From contig NZ_WBJS01000013.1 of the NCBI RefSeq assembly GCF_009296265.1, positions 1 through 53,358 of the forward strand: DNA of 53,358 bases, given 5' to 3'. Each line of letters begins with the position of its first letter. The first letter of the stretch is position 1. The translations under genes and the position numbers were made by a program. The notes beneath the pieces were generated by a model. It was not told the DNA's origin and did not search any database. It saw nothing but the letters and a program-made list of their open reading frames with translations. Origin of the DNA: Thioclava sp. JE_KL1 (lineage in GTDB: Bacteria > Pseudomonadota > Alphaproteobacteria > Rhodobacterales > Rhodobacteraceae). This document shows positions 1 to 8,875 of the stretch, in pieces.

Positions 1-756
1 GGGCACCAGCTGTTCGAGCGCCGCGGTCGCCAATTGGTTTTGACTGAGGTGGGCCATATCACGCTCGACTATTCGGAGCGGATTTTCGAGGCGGGCGAAG
101 AACTTGAAGCCACGTTGCGGCAGGCTTCGGCGGGGCGTCAAGCGGTGCGCATTGGGGCGCTCTCGACGCTTTCGCGCAACTTTCAGATCGGGTTTCTCGC
201 ACCGATCATCGGGCGTCAGGATGTTGAGATCGTGCTGCGGTCAGGCAGCGCGAACGTGCTGTTCGAGGCGCTGCAGGCGATGGCGCTCGACGTTGTTCTG
301 ACGACCGAGCCGCCCGCCCGTGACGTGTTCTCGAGCTTCATCGCGCATCGCGTCGCAGAACAGAAGGTTCTCTTGCATGGCACGCCGCACCGGCTGCGGC
401 ACGCCACGCTTGAGGAGATGCTGCGCGAGGAGCCTGTGATCCTGCCGACCGACAGTTCGATCCGGACCGGGTTCGACAGTCTGATCACGCGACTCGGGCT
501 GCGCCCGCAAGTGGCGGCGGAAGTCGACGACATGGCCATGATCCGCCTTCTGGCCCGGGAGGATGCAGGCCTTGCGATCACGCCCGCGGTCGTTCTGGCA
601 GACGAACTCCGTGAAGGGTTGCTCATGACTGCGCCTTTCGATCTCGATATCGGCGAGGATTTCTACGCCGTGACCCTGCAGCGCCGATTTCCGAACCCAG
701 TGGTTGCGGACATGCTGGAGAAGGCGCGCGAGGCCGAGACGGCGAAAGCTGACTGA
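1..756 (+). CDS. LysR-family transcriptional regulator, NhaR-like (5' partial)
   Basis: The reading frame is open from base 1, so the gene starts outside the window. The first residues (GHQLFERRGRQLVLTEVG) are the end of the LysR winged helix-turn-helix and its linker helix. They are followed by a ligand-binding domain of about 210 residues. The effector-domain wording (VRIGALSTLSRNFQIGFL, then VVLTTEPP) resembles the NhaR branch, known as an activator of Na+/H+ antiporter genes; that subtype is inferred. The initiator and about the first 40-50 residues are missing. It converges with the 2-oxo acid dehydrogenase operon, so control of that operon is possible but not indicated. Confidence 0.85.
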   Translation, partial: GHQLFERRGRQLVLTEVGHITLDYSERIFEAGEELEATLRQASAGRQAVRIGALSTLSRNFQIGFLAPIIGRQDVEIVLRSGSANVLFEALQAMALDVVLTTEPPARDVFSSFIAHRVAEQKVLLHGTPHRLRHATLEEMLREEPVILPTDSSIRTGFDSLITRLGLRPQVAAEVDDMAMIRLLAREDAGLAITPAVVLADELREGLLMTAPFDLDIGEDFYAVTLQRRFPNPVVADMLEKAREAETAKAD

Positions 757-837
757 CGCCGCAGTCCATCGACCTTTCGGCCCTTACCTAACGCCGCTCA
801 GCGCACGCCGAGCGGTTGCCCGACGCGGCGAGGGCCA

Positions 838-863
838 CGTCACGGGCGAGACCGTCCGTGACG
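838..863. terminator. inverted repeat between convergent genes
   Basis: An 8-bp perfect arm CGTCACGG (838-845) pairs with CCGTGACG (856-863) across a 10-nt loop, midway between the convergent LysR and E2 genes. There is no clear T-tract on either side. A terminator or transcription buffer is an inference from position only. Confidence 0.35.
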
Positions 864-888
864 GCGCATTTCGTCACGGATGCGGCAC

Positions 889-1779
889 TCAGATCAGCAT
901 CCGGCGCGGGTCCGCCATCAGCGTCGCGTAGCGCGCCAGGAAACGTGCCGCATCCGCCCCGTTGATGACCCGGTGGTCATAACTCAGATCGAGCGGGCAG
1001 AGCGGCACCGGCACCCATTCGCCCTCCCAGACTGGCGTGACCTGGCTGCGGGTGATGCCGAGGATCGCGACTTCGGGCGGGTTCACGATCGGGGTGAAGG
1101 CGCTGCCGCCGATCCCGCCAAGATTGGAGATCGTCATCGACGCCCCGCCCATCTCCTCGGGACGTAGCTTGCGACCCTGCGCCTTGCGCGAGAGGTCGGT
1201 GATCTCCGCCGCGATCTCCCACAGTCCCTTGCGGTCGGCATCGCGGATGACGGGCACCATCAGCCCGTTCGGCGTATCGACCGCGATCCCGACATGGACG
1301 TAATCCTTCAGCACCAGCGTCTCGCCGCTTGCGTCGAGCGAGGCGTTGAAGCGGGGAAATTCCCTCAGACAGCGCGCCAGAACCCGAACGTGGAAGGCCA
1401 GCGCCGTCAGGCGCCTGCCACGCTCGCGCGCCTCGTCGCGCAGGCCTTTGCGGAACGCCTCGACCGCGCGCATGTCGGCGCTGTCGTGATGCGTGACCTG
1501 CGGGATCAACGCATTGGCTGCGGACAGGTTGTCGGCGGCTACGCGGGCGATGCGCGACAGCGGTTCCTCGGTCACCGGCCCGTAAGCCGCATGATCGACA
1601 TCCCAGTAGCGCGCAGCATCAGGCGAGGCGGTTGGTGCCGACGAGGTCGCCCCGGCTGCCTTCGCATCCACATCCTCGCGCGCCAGAGTCTCGCGTCCGG
1701 TTTCCTGTGCGAGGCGGTCGAGGTTCACACCGCGCTCGGCGGCGTAGCTGCGCACCGAGGGGCTTGCGACATAGCTCAT
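889..1779 (-). CDS. 2-oxo acid dehydrogenase E2 catalytic subunit without lipoyl domain
   Basis: Dihydrolipoyl acyltransferase core of a 2-oxo acid dehydrogenase complex, moving the acyl group from lipoamide to CoA. The 296-residue protein opens with a peripheral-subunit-binding domain (about residues 5-40) and continues into the CAT-like domain. The active-site motif near the C terminus is SYDHRVINGADAARF; the Asn variant of HxxxDG is known in Azotobacter-type pyruvate E2, so the site should be competent. There is no lipoyl domain; the lipoyl domains are on the separate protein at 3240-4598. The start at 1779 is chosen because a GAGGAGG ribosome site precedes it and because upstream in-frame sequence lies inside the dehydrogenase gene. 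It is last in its operon. Confidence 0.85.
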   Translation of the reverse strand: MSYVASPSVRSYAAERGVNLDRLAQETGRETLAREDVDAKAAGATSSAPTASPDAARYWDVDHAAYGPVTEEPLSRIARVAADNLSAANALIPQVTHHDSADMRAVEAFRKGLRDEARERGRRLTALAFHVRVLARCLREFPRFNASLDASGETLVLKDYVHVGIAVDTPNGLMVPVIRDADRKGLWEIAAEITDLSRKAQGRKLRPEEMGGASMTISNLGGIGGSAFTPIVNPPEVAILGITRSQVTPVWEGEWVPVPLCPLDLSYDHRVINGADAARFLARYATLMADPRRMLI

Positions 1780-1789
1780 GGCTTCCTCC

Positions 1790-3220
1790 TCACCAACTGG
1801 CCGAAATATATTGCGTTTCCATGAATTCGAGCATGCCCTCATGCCCACCTTCGCGGCCAAGCCCCGATTGCTTGGAGCCCCCGAAAGGCGCTGCGGGGTC
1901 GCTGACGAGGCCGCGATTGAGGCCGACCATCCCGTAATCGAGTCGCTCGCAGACGCGCATCCCGCGCGCCATGTCCTGCATGAAGACATAGCCGACCAGC
2001 CCGTATTCGGTGTCATTTGCGCGCGCGATCACGTCCTCCTCGTCGGTGAAGGTCTGGATTGCGGCGACCGGGCCGAAGATTTCGTCATGGACGCATGCGG
2101 CATTCTGCGGGACCTTGGTGAGGACGGTCGGCGGGTAGAAATAGCCCGGCCCGTTCGGGACCTTGCCACCCAGTTTCAGCTCCGCGCCGCGTTCCAACGC
2201 GTCCGTCACGAAGCTCGCCACCTTGTCGCGGGTCTTGGCGTTCACCAGCGGGCCGACATCGACACCCTTCTCGACGCCGTTGCCCACTTTCAGCGCGCCC
2301 ATCGCCGCGGTCATCTTCGCGGTGAACTCCTCGGCCACCGCCTCGTGGACATAGAACCGGTTCGCGGCGGTGCAGGCCTCGCCGAGGTTGCGCATCTTGG
2401 CCAGCATCGCGCCTTCCACCGCAACGTCGATATCGGCATCCTCGAAGACGATCAGCGGCGCGTTGCCGCCCAGCTCCATCGCCGGTTTCAGTACCTGATC
2501 GGCGGCGGAGCGCAAGAGCTTCCGACCGACCCCGGTGGAGCCGGTGAAGCTGACGACCCGCACGCGCGGATCGTGCAGCATGTGGTCTACGATCTCTGCG
2601 GAGTTCTCCGACGGCAGCACGTTCACGAGGCCCTTGGGCACGCCTGCCTCTTCCAGCAGCGGCATCAGCGCGAGCATCGTCAGCGGCGTCTCGGAGGCGG
2701 GTTTGATGATGACAGGGCAGCCAGCGGCGAGCGCGGGCGCGATCTTGCGGGTGCCCATCGCGGCGGGGTAGTTCCACGGCGTCACCAGCACCGCGATGCC
2801 CGCCGGTTTGTGCTGCACCACGATCCGCGCGCCGGACGCGGGCGCGCGGGTGATCATGCCGTCTGCGCGCACAGCTTCCTCGGCGAACCAGCGGAAGAAT
2901 TCGGCGGCGTAGCGGGCCTCGCCCATCGCATCGGTCCCGGCCTTGCCGTTCTCCAGCGTGATGAGATGCGCGAAGTGATCGAGCCGTTCGGTCATCAGCT
3001 CGAACGCCTTGCGCAGAATTTCCGAGCGTTCGCGGGGCGTGCGTGCGGCCCAGTCGACGAAGGCTTTCTGCGCGGCATCGAGAGCGGCATCCGCGTCTTC
3101 GATCTCAGCGGAGGCGACGGAGGCGAGCACCTCCTCGGTCGCGGGGTTGATCACATCGAAGCGGGTGCCCTTCGCGCCCGGGCGCCACGCGCCGTCGATA
3201 TAGAGATCGGTCTGGTCCAT
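1790..3220 (-). CDS. NAD(P)-dependent aldehyde dehydrogenase, succinate-semialdehyde dehydrogenase (GabD)-like
   Basis: A 476-residue ALDH-superfamily enzyme oxidising an aldehyde to an acid with NAD(P)+. Visible motifs are the Rossmann segment VTPWNYPAAMGTRKIAPALA, FTGSTGVGR, the general base in MELGGNAP, the catalytic cysteine in GEACTAANRF, and EIFGPV. The overall wording is closest to the GabD/succinate-semialdehyde group, but the substrate cannot be read from sequence. The start at 3220 gives a standard-length N terminus (DLYIDGAWRPG). It sits between the two E2-type genes, 19 bp after the lipoyl protein and 10 bp before the catalytic E2, so it is almost certainly co-transcribed with the complex. 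Confidence 0.9.
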   Translation of the reverse strand: MDQTDLYIDGAWRPGAKGTRFDVINPATEEVLASVASAEIEDADAALDAAQKAFVDWAARTPRERSEILRKAFELMTERLDHFAHLITLENGKAGTDAMGEARYAAEFFRWFAEEAVRADGMITRAPASGARIVVQHKPAGIAVLVTPWNYPAAMGTRKIAPALAAGCPVIIKPASETPLTMLALMPLLEEAGVPKGLVNVLPSENSAEIVDHMLHDPRVRVVSFTGSTGVGRKLLRSAADQVLKPAMELGGNAPLIVFEDADIDVAVEGAMLAKMRNLGEACTAANRFYVHEAVAEEFTAKMTAAMGALKVGNGVEKGVDVGPLVNAKTRDKVASFVTDALERGAELKLGGKVPNGPGYFYPPTVLTKVPQNAACVHDEIFGPVAAIQTFTDEEDVIARANDTEYGLVGYVFMQDMARGMRVCERLDYGMVGLNRGLVSDPAAPFGGSKQSGLGREGGHEGMLEFMETQYISASW

Positions 3221-3239
3221 GTCGGTCCGGTTCCTTGTA

Positions 3240-4598
3240 TCAGAGGAGATGGCGCAGCGGCTTGTCCAGCCGCGCGGCAAATCCGGTTATCAGGTCGAGC
3301 GCCGCATCGGGCGCGAGTTGGCCGGGATCGGCCTCGAGCGTGAGGGTCAGCGGATCGGAGCCCGTGAGCGTGAGCACCGGCTGCGCCTCCGCGCCGAGCG
3401 AGATCCGCTGCAACGCGCTTCCGCGCAGATCGCGGATCAGCAGCGCAGGTGTGGCATCTTCCTCCGCCTCGGGGGCCTGGCCCAGCGGGTGACGGCCCGG
3501 GTCGGCGAAGCAGCGGCTGCGCCCGTGGCGCGACACCGCGACCGGGCCGGACAGCGCCGCGCCTGCCGCGAGGCCGACGAGCAGCGCGCCCGGGTCGGGG
3601 GGCTCGCCCGTCTCCGCCGCGATCCAGTCGCAGAAGGCGGCGAAGCCTTCCGCCGAGACCTCGGCACTCAGATGCAAAGCCTGCGCGGTCGGAGCCGTAG
3701 TCGCCGCGGCTTGCGGGGCGGGCAGGGTGCGCAGCGTCTCGAGATCCGAGACGTGATAGGGCTGCGCGATCCCGGCCTCGGCCAGTCGTGCAAGGTCGAG
3801 CCCTTGTTCGCGAGCCAGCCGTTTCGCCTTTGGTGAGGCAAGGATGCGGCCGCCGGGCGCGGGTGCTGCCGCGGGTTTCGCAGACGGCTTGGCCGGTTCT
3901 GGCTTCGGCGCAGCCTCCTTCTCCGGCGTGGGTTTCGTAACCGGGGCTTCTGCCTTGGCAGGCTCGGGCGCGGCCGGTTTCTGCGCATGGCTGCGGCGGA
4001 CCGGGTTTGCGGGCGCCTCTGTCGAGATGATCGCGATCGGAGCGCCGACCGGCACTTCCTCGCCGGGTTCGGCGAGGATCGCGGCGAGATAACCCGAGGC
4101 ACCGGCGGGCACTTCTACCGCGCTCTTGTCGGTTTCTACCTCGAAAAGGATGTCGTCGGCACCAACCGCCTCGCCCGGCTCCTTCAGCCAAGTCGTGATC
4201 TGACCGGTCTCCTGCGCCATACCGAGCGCGGGCATGATGACCTCCGCGCCTTCGGGGAGCGCATCGTCGGTCGCGGCCTCGGTGGCGGTTTCGGGCGTGG
4301 CTTCGGGGGCCGGGGCGTCTTGCGCGACATCCCCGCCAGCTTCGGCCTCCGCGGCTTCCTTGCTTTCCGCGATCACGGCGACCACCGCGCCAACCGGCAC
4401 GTCATCGCCCGCCATCGCACGCAGCCCACCGAGGAAACCGTCGGCCTGCGCCTCGACCTCCATCGTGGCTTTGTCGGTTTCGACCTCCATCAGAGGGTCG
4501 CCCGCCTTCACGGCATCGCCCGGCGCTTTCAACCAGGCGACCAGCTGGCCCGATTGCTGGGCCATGCCGAGCGCGGGCATGATGACCTCATGCGGCAT
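3240..4598 (-). CDS. Two-lipoyl-domain E2-like protein with degenerate C-terminal domain
   Basis: A 452-residue lipoyl carrier subunit of a 2-oxo acid dehydrogenase complex. Two lipoyl domains are seen (about 3-77 and 118-192) with lipoylation lysines at K43 (VETDKATMEV) and K158 (VETDKSAVEV). An Ala/Pro/Lys-rich linker follows, then a subunit-binding domain (about 252-287, ILASPKAKRLAREQG). The last 150 residues are the length of a shortened E2 core but contain no HxxxDG/NG motif, so this protein should not catalyse acyl transfer. It overlaps the E1beta gene by 11 bp. Catalysis is presumably supplied by the lipoyl-less E2 at 889-1779. Confidence 0.85.
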   Translation of the reverse strand: MPHEVIMPALGMAQQSGQLVAWLKAPGDAVKAGDPLMEVETDKATMEVEAQADGFLGGLRAMAGDDVPVGAVVAVIAESKEAAEAEAGGDVAQDAPAPEATPETATEAATDDALPEGAEVIMPALGMAQETGQITTWLKEPGEAVGADDILFEVETDKSAVEVPAGASGYLAAILAEPGEEVPVGAPIAIISTEAPANPVRRSHAQKPAAPEPAKAEAPVTKPTPEKEAAPKPEPAKPSAKPAAAPAPGGRILASPKAKRLAREQGLDLARLAEAGIAQPYHVSDLETLRTLPAPQAAATTAPTAQALHLSAEVSAEGFAAFCDWIAAETGEPPDPGALLVGLAAGAALSGPVAVSRHGRSRCFADPGRHPLGQAPEAEEDATPALLIRDLRGSALQRISLGAEAQPVLTLTGSDPLTLTLEADPGQLAPDAALDLITGFAARLDKPLRHLL

Positions 4599-5583
4599 CG
4601 CTCACCTCCTGCCGGACCAGCCGGCGGGCCGCTTGCGCCACGCCCTCGGCCGTGGGCACGGTCAGATCCTCGAGCGCGGGCGAAAACGGCACGGGCACAT
4701 CCATCGCGCCCATCCGCAGCACCGGCGCGTCAAGATGGTAGAAGGCCTTCTCGGAGATGCGTGCGGCGATCTCGCCGGTGATACCGTAGCTCTGATGGCC
4801 CTCGTCGATGACGATGGCGCGGCTGGTCTTGCGTACGCTGTCGAGGATGGTTTTCTCATCCAGCGGCACGATGGTGCGCGGGTCGATCACCTCGGCGGAG
4901 ATGCCCTCGGTGGCCAGCGTTTCGGCGGCGGCTTGCGCCACCTGCACCATCGACGAGGTCGCGACCAGCGTGATGTCCTTGCCTTCGCGCAGCACGTTGG
5001 CCTCGCCGAAGGGGATGTAATACTCCTCCTCGGGCACCGGGGCCTTGTCGTTATACATCAGCTTGTCTTCGAAAATGACGACCGGACTGTTGTCGCGGAT
5101 CGCGGTCTTCATCAGCCCCTTGGCCTCGTAGGCCGAAGAGGGCAGGGCGACCTTCAGCCCCGGGATATGAGCGACCAGCGCATGCAGCGACTGGCTGTGC
5201 TGCGCCGCCGAGCGTCGGGTCGCGCCGAGGTTCGTGCGCAGCACGAGCGGCACGCTCAGCTTGCCGCCCGACATGTAATGGGTCTTGGCCGCCTGATTGC
5301 AGAGCTGATCCATCACGAGGAACAGGAAGTCCCCGAACATCAGGTCGACGATGGGCCGCGATCCGGTCATCGCGGCACCCACCGCCAGCCCCATGAAACC
5401 GGGCTCGGAGATGGGAGTGTCGATGATCCGCTCGGTGCCGAATTCCTCGACGAGCCCGGAGAGGACCTTGAAGGGGGTGCCGGCTTCGGCCACGTCCTCG
5501 CCGATCAGGAAGATCGTGGGATCGCGGCGCATTTCTTCCGCGATGGCCTCGTTGACGGCCTTGGACAGGGTGATCTCGCGCAT
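4588..5583 (-). CDS. 2-oxo acid dehydrogenase E1 beta subunit (acetoin/pyruvate type)
   Basis: The 331-residue beta subunit of a thiamine-diphosphate E1 heterotetramer. It starts MREITLSKAVNEAIAEEM and carries the familiar GEDVAEAGTPFKV and FGTERIIDTPISE segments and a C-terminal transketolase-like domain (IDPRTIVPLDEKTI). Length and wording match AcoB/PdhB. The start at 5583 is preceded by a GAGGA site, 10 bp after the E1alpha stop. Substrate (acetoin, pyruvate or another 2-oxo acid) is not decidable from sequence; the sugar-type transporter next door argues against a housekeeping pyruvate complex. No E3 gene is present, so a shared E3 is likely used. Confidence 0.9.
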   Translation of the reverse strand: MREITLSKAVNEAIAEEMRRDPTIFLIGEDVAEAGTPFKVLSGLVEEFGTERIIDTPISEPGFMGLAVGAAMTGSRPIVDLMFGDFLFLVMDQLCNQAAKTHYMSGGKLSVPLVLRTNLGATRRSAAQHSQSLHALVAHIPGLKVALPSSAYEAKGLMKTAIRDNSPVVIFEDKLMYNDKAPVPEEEYYIPFGEANVLREGKDITLVATSSMVQVAQAAAETLATEGISAEVIDPRTIVPLDEKTILDSVRKTSRAIVIDEGHQSYGITGEIAARISEKAFYHLDAPVLRMGAMDVPVPFSPALEDLTVPTAEGVAQAARRLVRQEVSDAA

Positions 5584-5593
5584 GATTTCCTCC

Positions 5594-6592
5594 TCAGGCG
5601 GCGTCGTTGGGGGCGTAGACATGCATGTCGACCTCGCCCACGTCGGGGTAGTCGGCGGCAAGCGCATATTCGACGGCGTCGGCGGCGTCTTTCTTCACCG
5701 CCTCGCGGATCTCCTCGAGTTCCGCGTCGCTCGCGACGCCCTCACCGACCAGCCATTTGCCGAAATTGATGATCGGGTCGCGCTGCTCCTTCCAGATCGT
5801 CTCTTCGTCCTTGGAACGGTAGTAGTCGCGGTTGATGTCGCCGACATGGTGGCCGTGATAGCGGTAGGTTTTGAGTTCGATGAAGAACGGGCCCTCGCCC
5901 TTGCGGGCACGGGCGACCAGTCGCTGCGCCAGCTCGTTCACCGCCAGCACGTCCTGACCGTCGACCTCAAAACTTTCGATCCCGAAGGCCTCGGCGCGCG
6001 CGGTCAGCGAACCTGCGGCGATTTCGTCGGTCTTGGTGTATTCGGAGTAACCGTTGTTCTCGCAGGCGTAGATGACCGGCAGCTTCCAGAGTGCGGCCAT
6101 GTTCATCACCTCGTACCACAGGCCCTGCGCGGTCGCGCCGTCGCCGAAGAAGCAGACGGTGACGTCGTCGCGCCCGAGCCGCCGGGCCGAGAGCGCGGCC
6201 CCCGTGGCGATCCCCATCGAGCCGCCGACGATGGCGTTGGCGCCGAGGTTACCGTGGCTTTGGTCGGCGATATGCATCGAGCCGCCCTTGCCACGGCAAT
6301 AGCCCTCGACCTTGCCCAGAAGCTCGCAGAACATCTGCTTGAACTCGGCTCCCTTGGCGACGCAATGGCCGTGGCCGCGGTGTGTCGACGTGATTTTGTC
6401 GTCGTCGGTCAGTGCCTCGCAGATGCCCACAGCCACGGCCTCCTCGCCGGAATACATGTGGGTCAGCCCCGGCATCTTGGCGGACAGGTAGAGCTGGTTG
6501 GCGTTGTCCTCGAAACTGCGGATGCGCACCATCTGGCGGTACATGCGCAGGTAGTCTTCGGTATTTGTCTTGCGCTTGGTGGCTTTGGCCAT
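5594..6592 (-). CDS. 2-oxo acid dehydrogenase E1 alpha subunit (TPP-binding, acetoin/pyruvate type)
   Basis: The 332-residue alpha subunit of the E1 decarboxylase. The thiamine-diphosphate motif runs from GDGATAQG (about 150-157) to CENNGYSE (about 177-184). Other signatures are MYSGEEAVAVG, STHRGHGHCVAKG and the GKGGSMHIAD loop, typical of AcoA/PdhA. The start at 6592 follows a G-rich ribosome site; the in-frame extension upstream is antisense-type sequence inside the M24 gene. It is followed after 10 bp by E1beta. Both E1 subunits appear intact. Confidence 0.92.
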   Translation of the reverse strand: MAKATKRKTNTEDYLRMYRQMVRIRSFEDNANQLYLSAKMPGLTHMYSGEEAVAVGICEALTDDDKITSTHRGHGHCVAKGAEFKQMFCELLGKVEGYCRGKGGSMHIADQSHGNLGANAIVGGSMGIATGAALSARRLGRDDVTVCFFGDGATAQGLWYEVMNMAALWKLPVIYACENNGYSEYTKTDEIAAGSLTARAEAFGIESFEVDGQDVLAVNELAQRLVARARKGEGPFFIELKTYRYHGHHVGDINRDYYRSKDEETIWKEQRDPIINFGKWLVGEGVASDAELEEIREAVKKDAADAVEYALAADYPDVGEVDMHVYAPNDAA

Positions 6593-6669
6593 GGCGCGCT
6601 CCCCCCTTTGGCGTAGGCGTTTTGCGTAAGGTCCGGGTCCGCGCGGGATGGCGCGGGCCCGGGAGCCGG

Positions 6670-7971
6670 TCAGTAGCGGGCCGCGATCGGCAGGTCCTCG
6701 GCCGGGAAGAGGCTGATCACGGTGCAGCCCTTGTCGGTCACCACGACCTCCTCCTCGATCCGTGCCGCCGAATAGCCGTCCGAGGCCGGGCAATAGGTCT
6801 CGAGCGCGAAGACCATGCCGGTCTGGATCTCCATCGGATTGTCGAGCGAGACCGCCCGGCTGATGATCGGCCGTTCGTGCAGCGCCAGACCCAGACCGTG
6901 GCCGAATTGCAGGCCGAAGGCCGACAGCTCGTCGGGGAAGCCGAATTCCTCGCATTTCGGGAAAGCCTTCGCGACGACATCGGTGGTTACGCCCGGCTTG
7001 ATCAGGGCGATCGCATTGTCGAGCCATTCGCGGCACCGGATATAGGCGTCGTTCTGCGAGGGCGTCGCGCGGCCGATATTGAACGTCCGGTAATAGCAGG
7101 TGCGATAGCCCTGATAGCTTTGCAGGATGTCGAAGAAGGCCTGATCGCCGGGCCGGAACAGGCGGTCGGTGAAGTTATGCGGGTGCGGATTGCAGCGCTC
7201 GCCCGAGATCGCGTTGATCGCCTCCACGTCGTCCGACCCCATCTCGTAGAGGAGTTTGTTGGACATCGCGACGATATCGTTCTCGCGGATGCCCGGCCGC
7301 AGCTCTTCGTGGATCATGTGGTAAACGCCGTCGACCATCGCGGCCGCCTGGTTGAGCAGCTGGATCTCGTCGATATTCTTGATCTCGCGGGCACCGAGCA
7401 TGACCTGCTGGCCGTCCACGACGTTCAACCCGGCTTCTTTTAGCGCGAAGAACATCGCCGTTTCGGCATAGTCCACGCCAACCGGCATGTCGGCCATCCC
7501 AGCCTTCTTGATCAGCGAGGCGATTTCCTCGGCGTATTTCTTCATCAGCCCGAAGGAGGGCGGGATCGTGCCGCGCATGCCGACGACGCCTGCCAGCATC
7601 CGTTCGGGGTCGAGCCAATCGCAATATTCGCGGTGGTGCACGGCAGCCGAGCCGAAGTCCCAGACATAGGGCTCATCATCGCCCGCGAGCAGGCAGAACC
7701 GGCACATCTTGTCGCGCTCCCACTCGCCGATCTTGGTGCCGGAGATGTAGCGGATGTTGTTCACGTCGAAGAGCAGAAGCGAGCCGCAGCCCGATTTCTT
7801 CAGCGCGTCCTTGGTGCGGCTCAGACGATAGCGACGCAGACGGTCGTGATCGACGCGGCGTTCGAAATCCACGGCAGTGTGGCCCCAGGCGGGGATGTGC
7901 TTGTCCCAACGCCAGTTCGGGTCGATGTCGCCGGGTTGCAGAATGCGCGGGTTGAGGGCGGTCGTGTTCAT
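6670..7971 (-). CDS. M24 (creatinase/prolidase/DddP-like) family protein with one altered metal ligand
   Basis: A 433-residue pita-bread-fold protein with the N-terminal creatinase-type domain (FDVNNIRYISG) and C-terminal M24 domain. In metallo-M24 enzymes five residues bind two metals. Here D281 (FFDILQ), H358 (GHGLGL), E391 (FALETY) and E406 (ARIEEE) are seen, but the second Asp is C292 (GYRTCYYRTF). The N-terminal half resembles the dimethylsulfoniopropionate lyase DddP and creatinases. It lies between an SDR and E1alpha in the catabolic operon, so a lyase or hydrolase step on the imported compound is a fair inference. The reaction is unknown. Confidence 0.75.
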   Translation of the reverse strand: MNTTALNPRILQPGDIDPNWRWDKHIPAWGHTAVDFERRVDHDRLRRYRLSRTKDALKKSGCGSLLLFDVNNIRYISGTKIGEWERDKMCRFCLLAGDDEPYVWDFGSAAVHHREYCDWLDPERMLAGVVGMRGTIPPSFGLMKKYAEEIASLIKKAGMADMPVGVDYAETAMFFALKEAGLNVVDGQQVMLGAREIKNIDEIQLLNQAAAMVDGVYHMIHEELRPGIRENDIVAMSNKLLYEMGSDDVEAINAISGERCNPHPHNFTDRLFRPGDQAFFDILQSYQGYRTCYYRTFNIGRATPSQNDAYIRCREWLDNAIALIKPGVTTDVVAKAFPKCEEFGFPDELSAFGLQFGHGLGLALHERPIISRAVSLDNPMEIQTGMVFALETYCPASDGYSAARIEEEVVVTDKGCTVISLFPAEDLPIAARY

Positions 7972-8060
7972 GATGGGTCTCCCGGCGCAGCCGTGACGGC
8001 GCGCCTGTTTGGTTGAAAATGCGTAAGAGGGTCGGGGGGCGGTCCCGCCTCAGCGGGGGG

Positions 8061-8864
8061 TCACTGGATCACCCAGCCGCCGTCGATATGGAGCATCTGC
8101 CCGGTCATGTAGTCGCTGTCGGGACTGACGAGGAACGCGGCCGTGCCCTTGATGTCATCCGGGTAGGAGACCTTCTTGAGCGCGAGAATTTCGGCCAGAT
8201 CGTCGAAAGCCTGACCTTCGCGCTCCTTGAAGCCGATCTCGACGAGATCCTTGTCGAGCTGTTCCCAAAGCGGGGTCTTCACCACGCCGGGTGCATAGCC
8301 GTTCACGGTGATGCCATGCTCCGCCAGCGCGATCGCGCCGCAATGGGTCAGCGCGAGGCAGCCATATTTCGAGGTGCAGTACACGGTCACGTCGACCAGC
8401 GGCTTACGCGACGCGACGGAGCCCACGTTGATCAGCTTGTAGGGATAGTCCTGCTTGCCCTGCGCGATCATCTGCTTCGCGGTTTCCTGCATGCCGAGCC
8501 ACATCCCCTTGGTGTTGACCGTCATGATGTGATCCCAGTTGTCCTCATCGATATCCATGAAGAACCGGGGCTTGTTCAGGCCCGCATTGAAAAGACCCAC
8601 ATTGATCATCCCGAAGGCATCCACGGTGGCGCCAACCGCCGCCGCGTTGTCTTCGCGCTTGGTGACATCCATGCGCACCGCGATCGCTTTGCCGTTGCCG
8701 CCCTTGTTGATCCGGTCGGCGGTCTCCTGCGCTGCGTCGAGGTCGATATCGCCCAGGCAGACATTCGCGCCTTGCTGCGCGAAATATTCGGCGTTGCACG
8801 CGCCCATCCCCTGGCCTGCGCCGGTAATCAGGATGTTCTTTCCCTTCAATCGCTCGGGGTCCAT
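8061..8864 (-). CDS. Short-chain dehydrogenase/reductase (SDR)
   Basis: A 267-residue classical SDR oxidising or reducing a hydroxyl/keto group with NAD(P). The cofactor motif is TGAGQGMGACNAE near residue 15, with LFNAGL, the catalytic serine in NVGSVASRK, and YCTSK (YxxxK). The C terminus GQMLHIDGGWVI is typical. The wording is strongly parallel to the SDR at 11937-12734 on the other arm (IMTVNTKGMWLGMQETAKQM versus IMDINALGTLIGMQEAARQM), so the two may act on related substrates in one pathway. It begins 11 bp after the regulator gene and is probably in the same transcript. Confidence 0.88.
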   Translation of the reverse strand: MDPERLKGKNILITGAGQGMGACNAEYFAQQGANVCLGDIDLDAAQETADRINKGGNGKAIAVRMDVTKREDNAAAVGATVDAFGMINVGLFNAGLNKPRFFMDIDEDNWDHIMTVNTKGMWLGMQETAKQMIAQGKQDYPYKLINVGSVASRKPLVDVTVYCTSKYGCLALTHCGAIALAEHGITVNGYAPGVVKTPLWEQLDKDLVEIGFKEREGQAFDDLAEILALKKVSYPDDIKGTAAFLVSPDSDYMTGQMLHIDGGWVIQ

Positions 8865-8875
8865 GTTATTCCTCC

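Noticed and set aside
889-1779. Asn in HxxxNG as sign of a dead E2
   Set aside because: The same DHRVINGA form is known in functional Azotobacter-type pyruvate E2, so the core should be active.
1778-3343. 521-codon plus-strand frame opposite the aldehyde dehydrogenase
   Set aside because: Arg/His-rich antisense wording, no ribosome site; the minus strand encodes a clear ALDH.
3240-4598. Carrier protein as a complete E2
   Set aside because: No HxxxDG/NG motif in any part of the C-terminal region.
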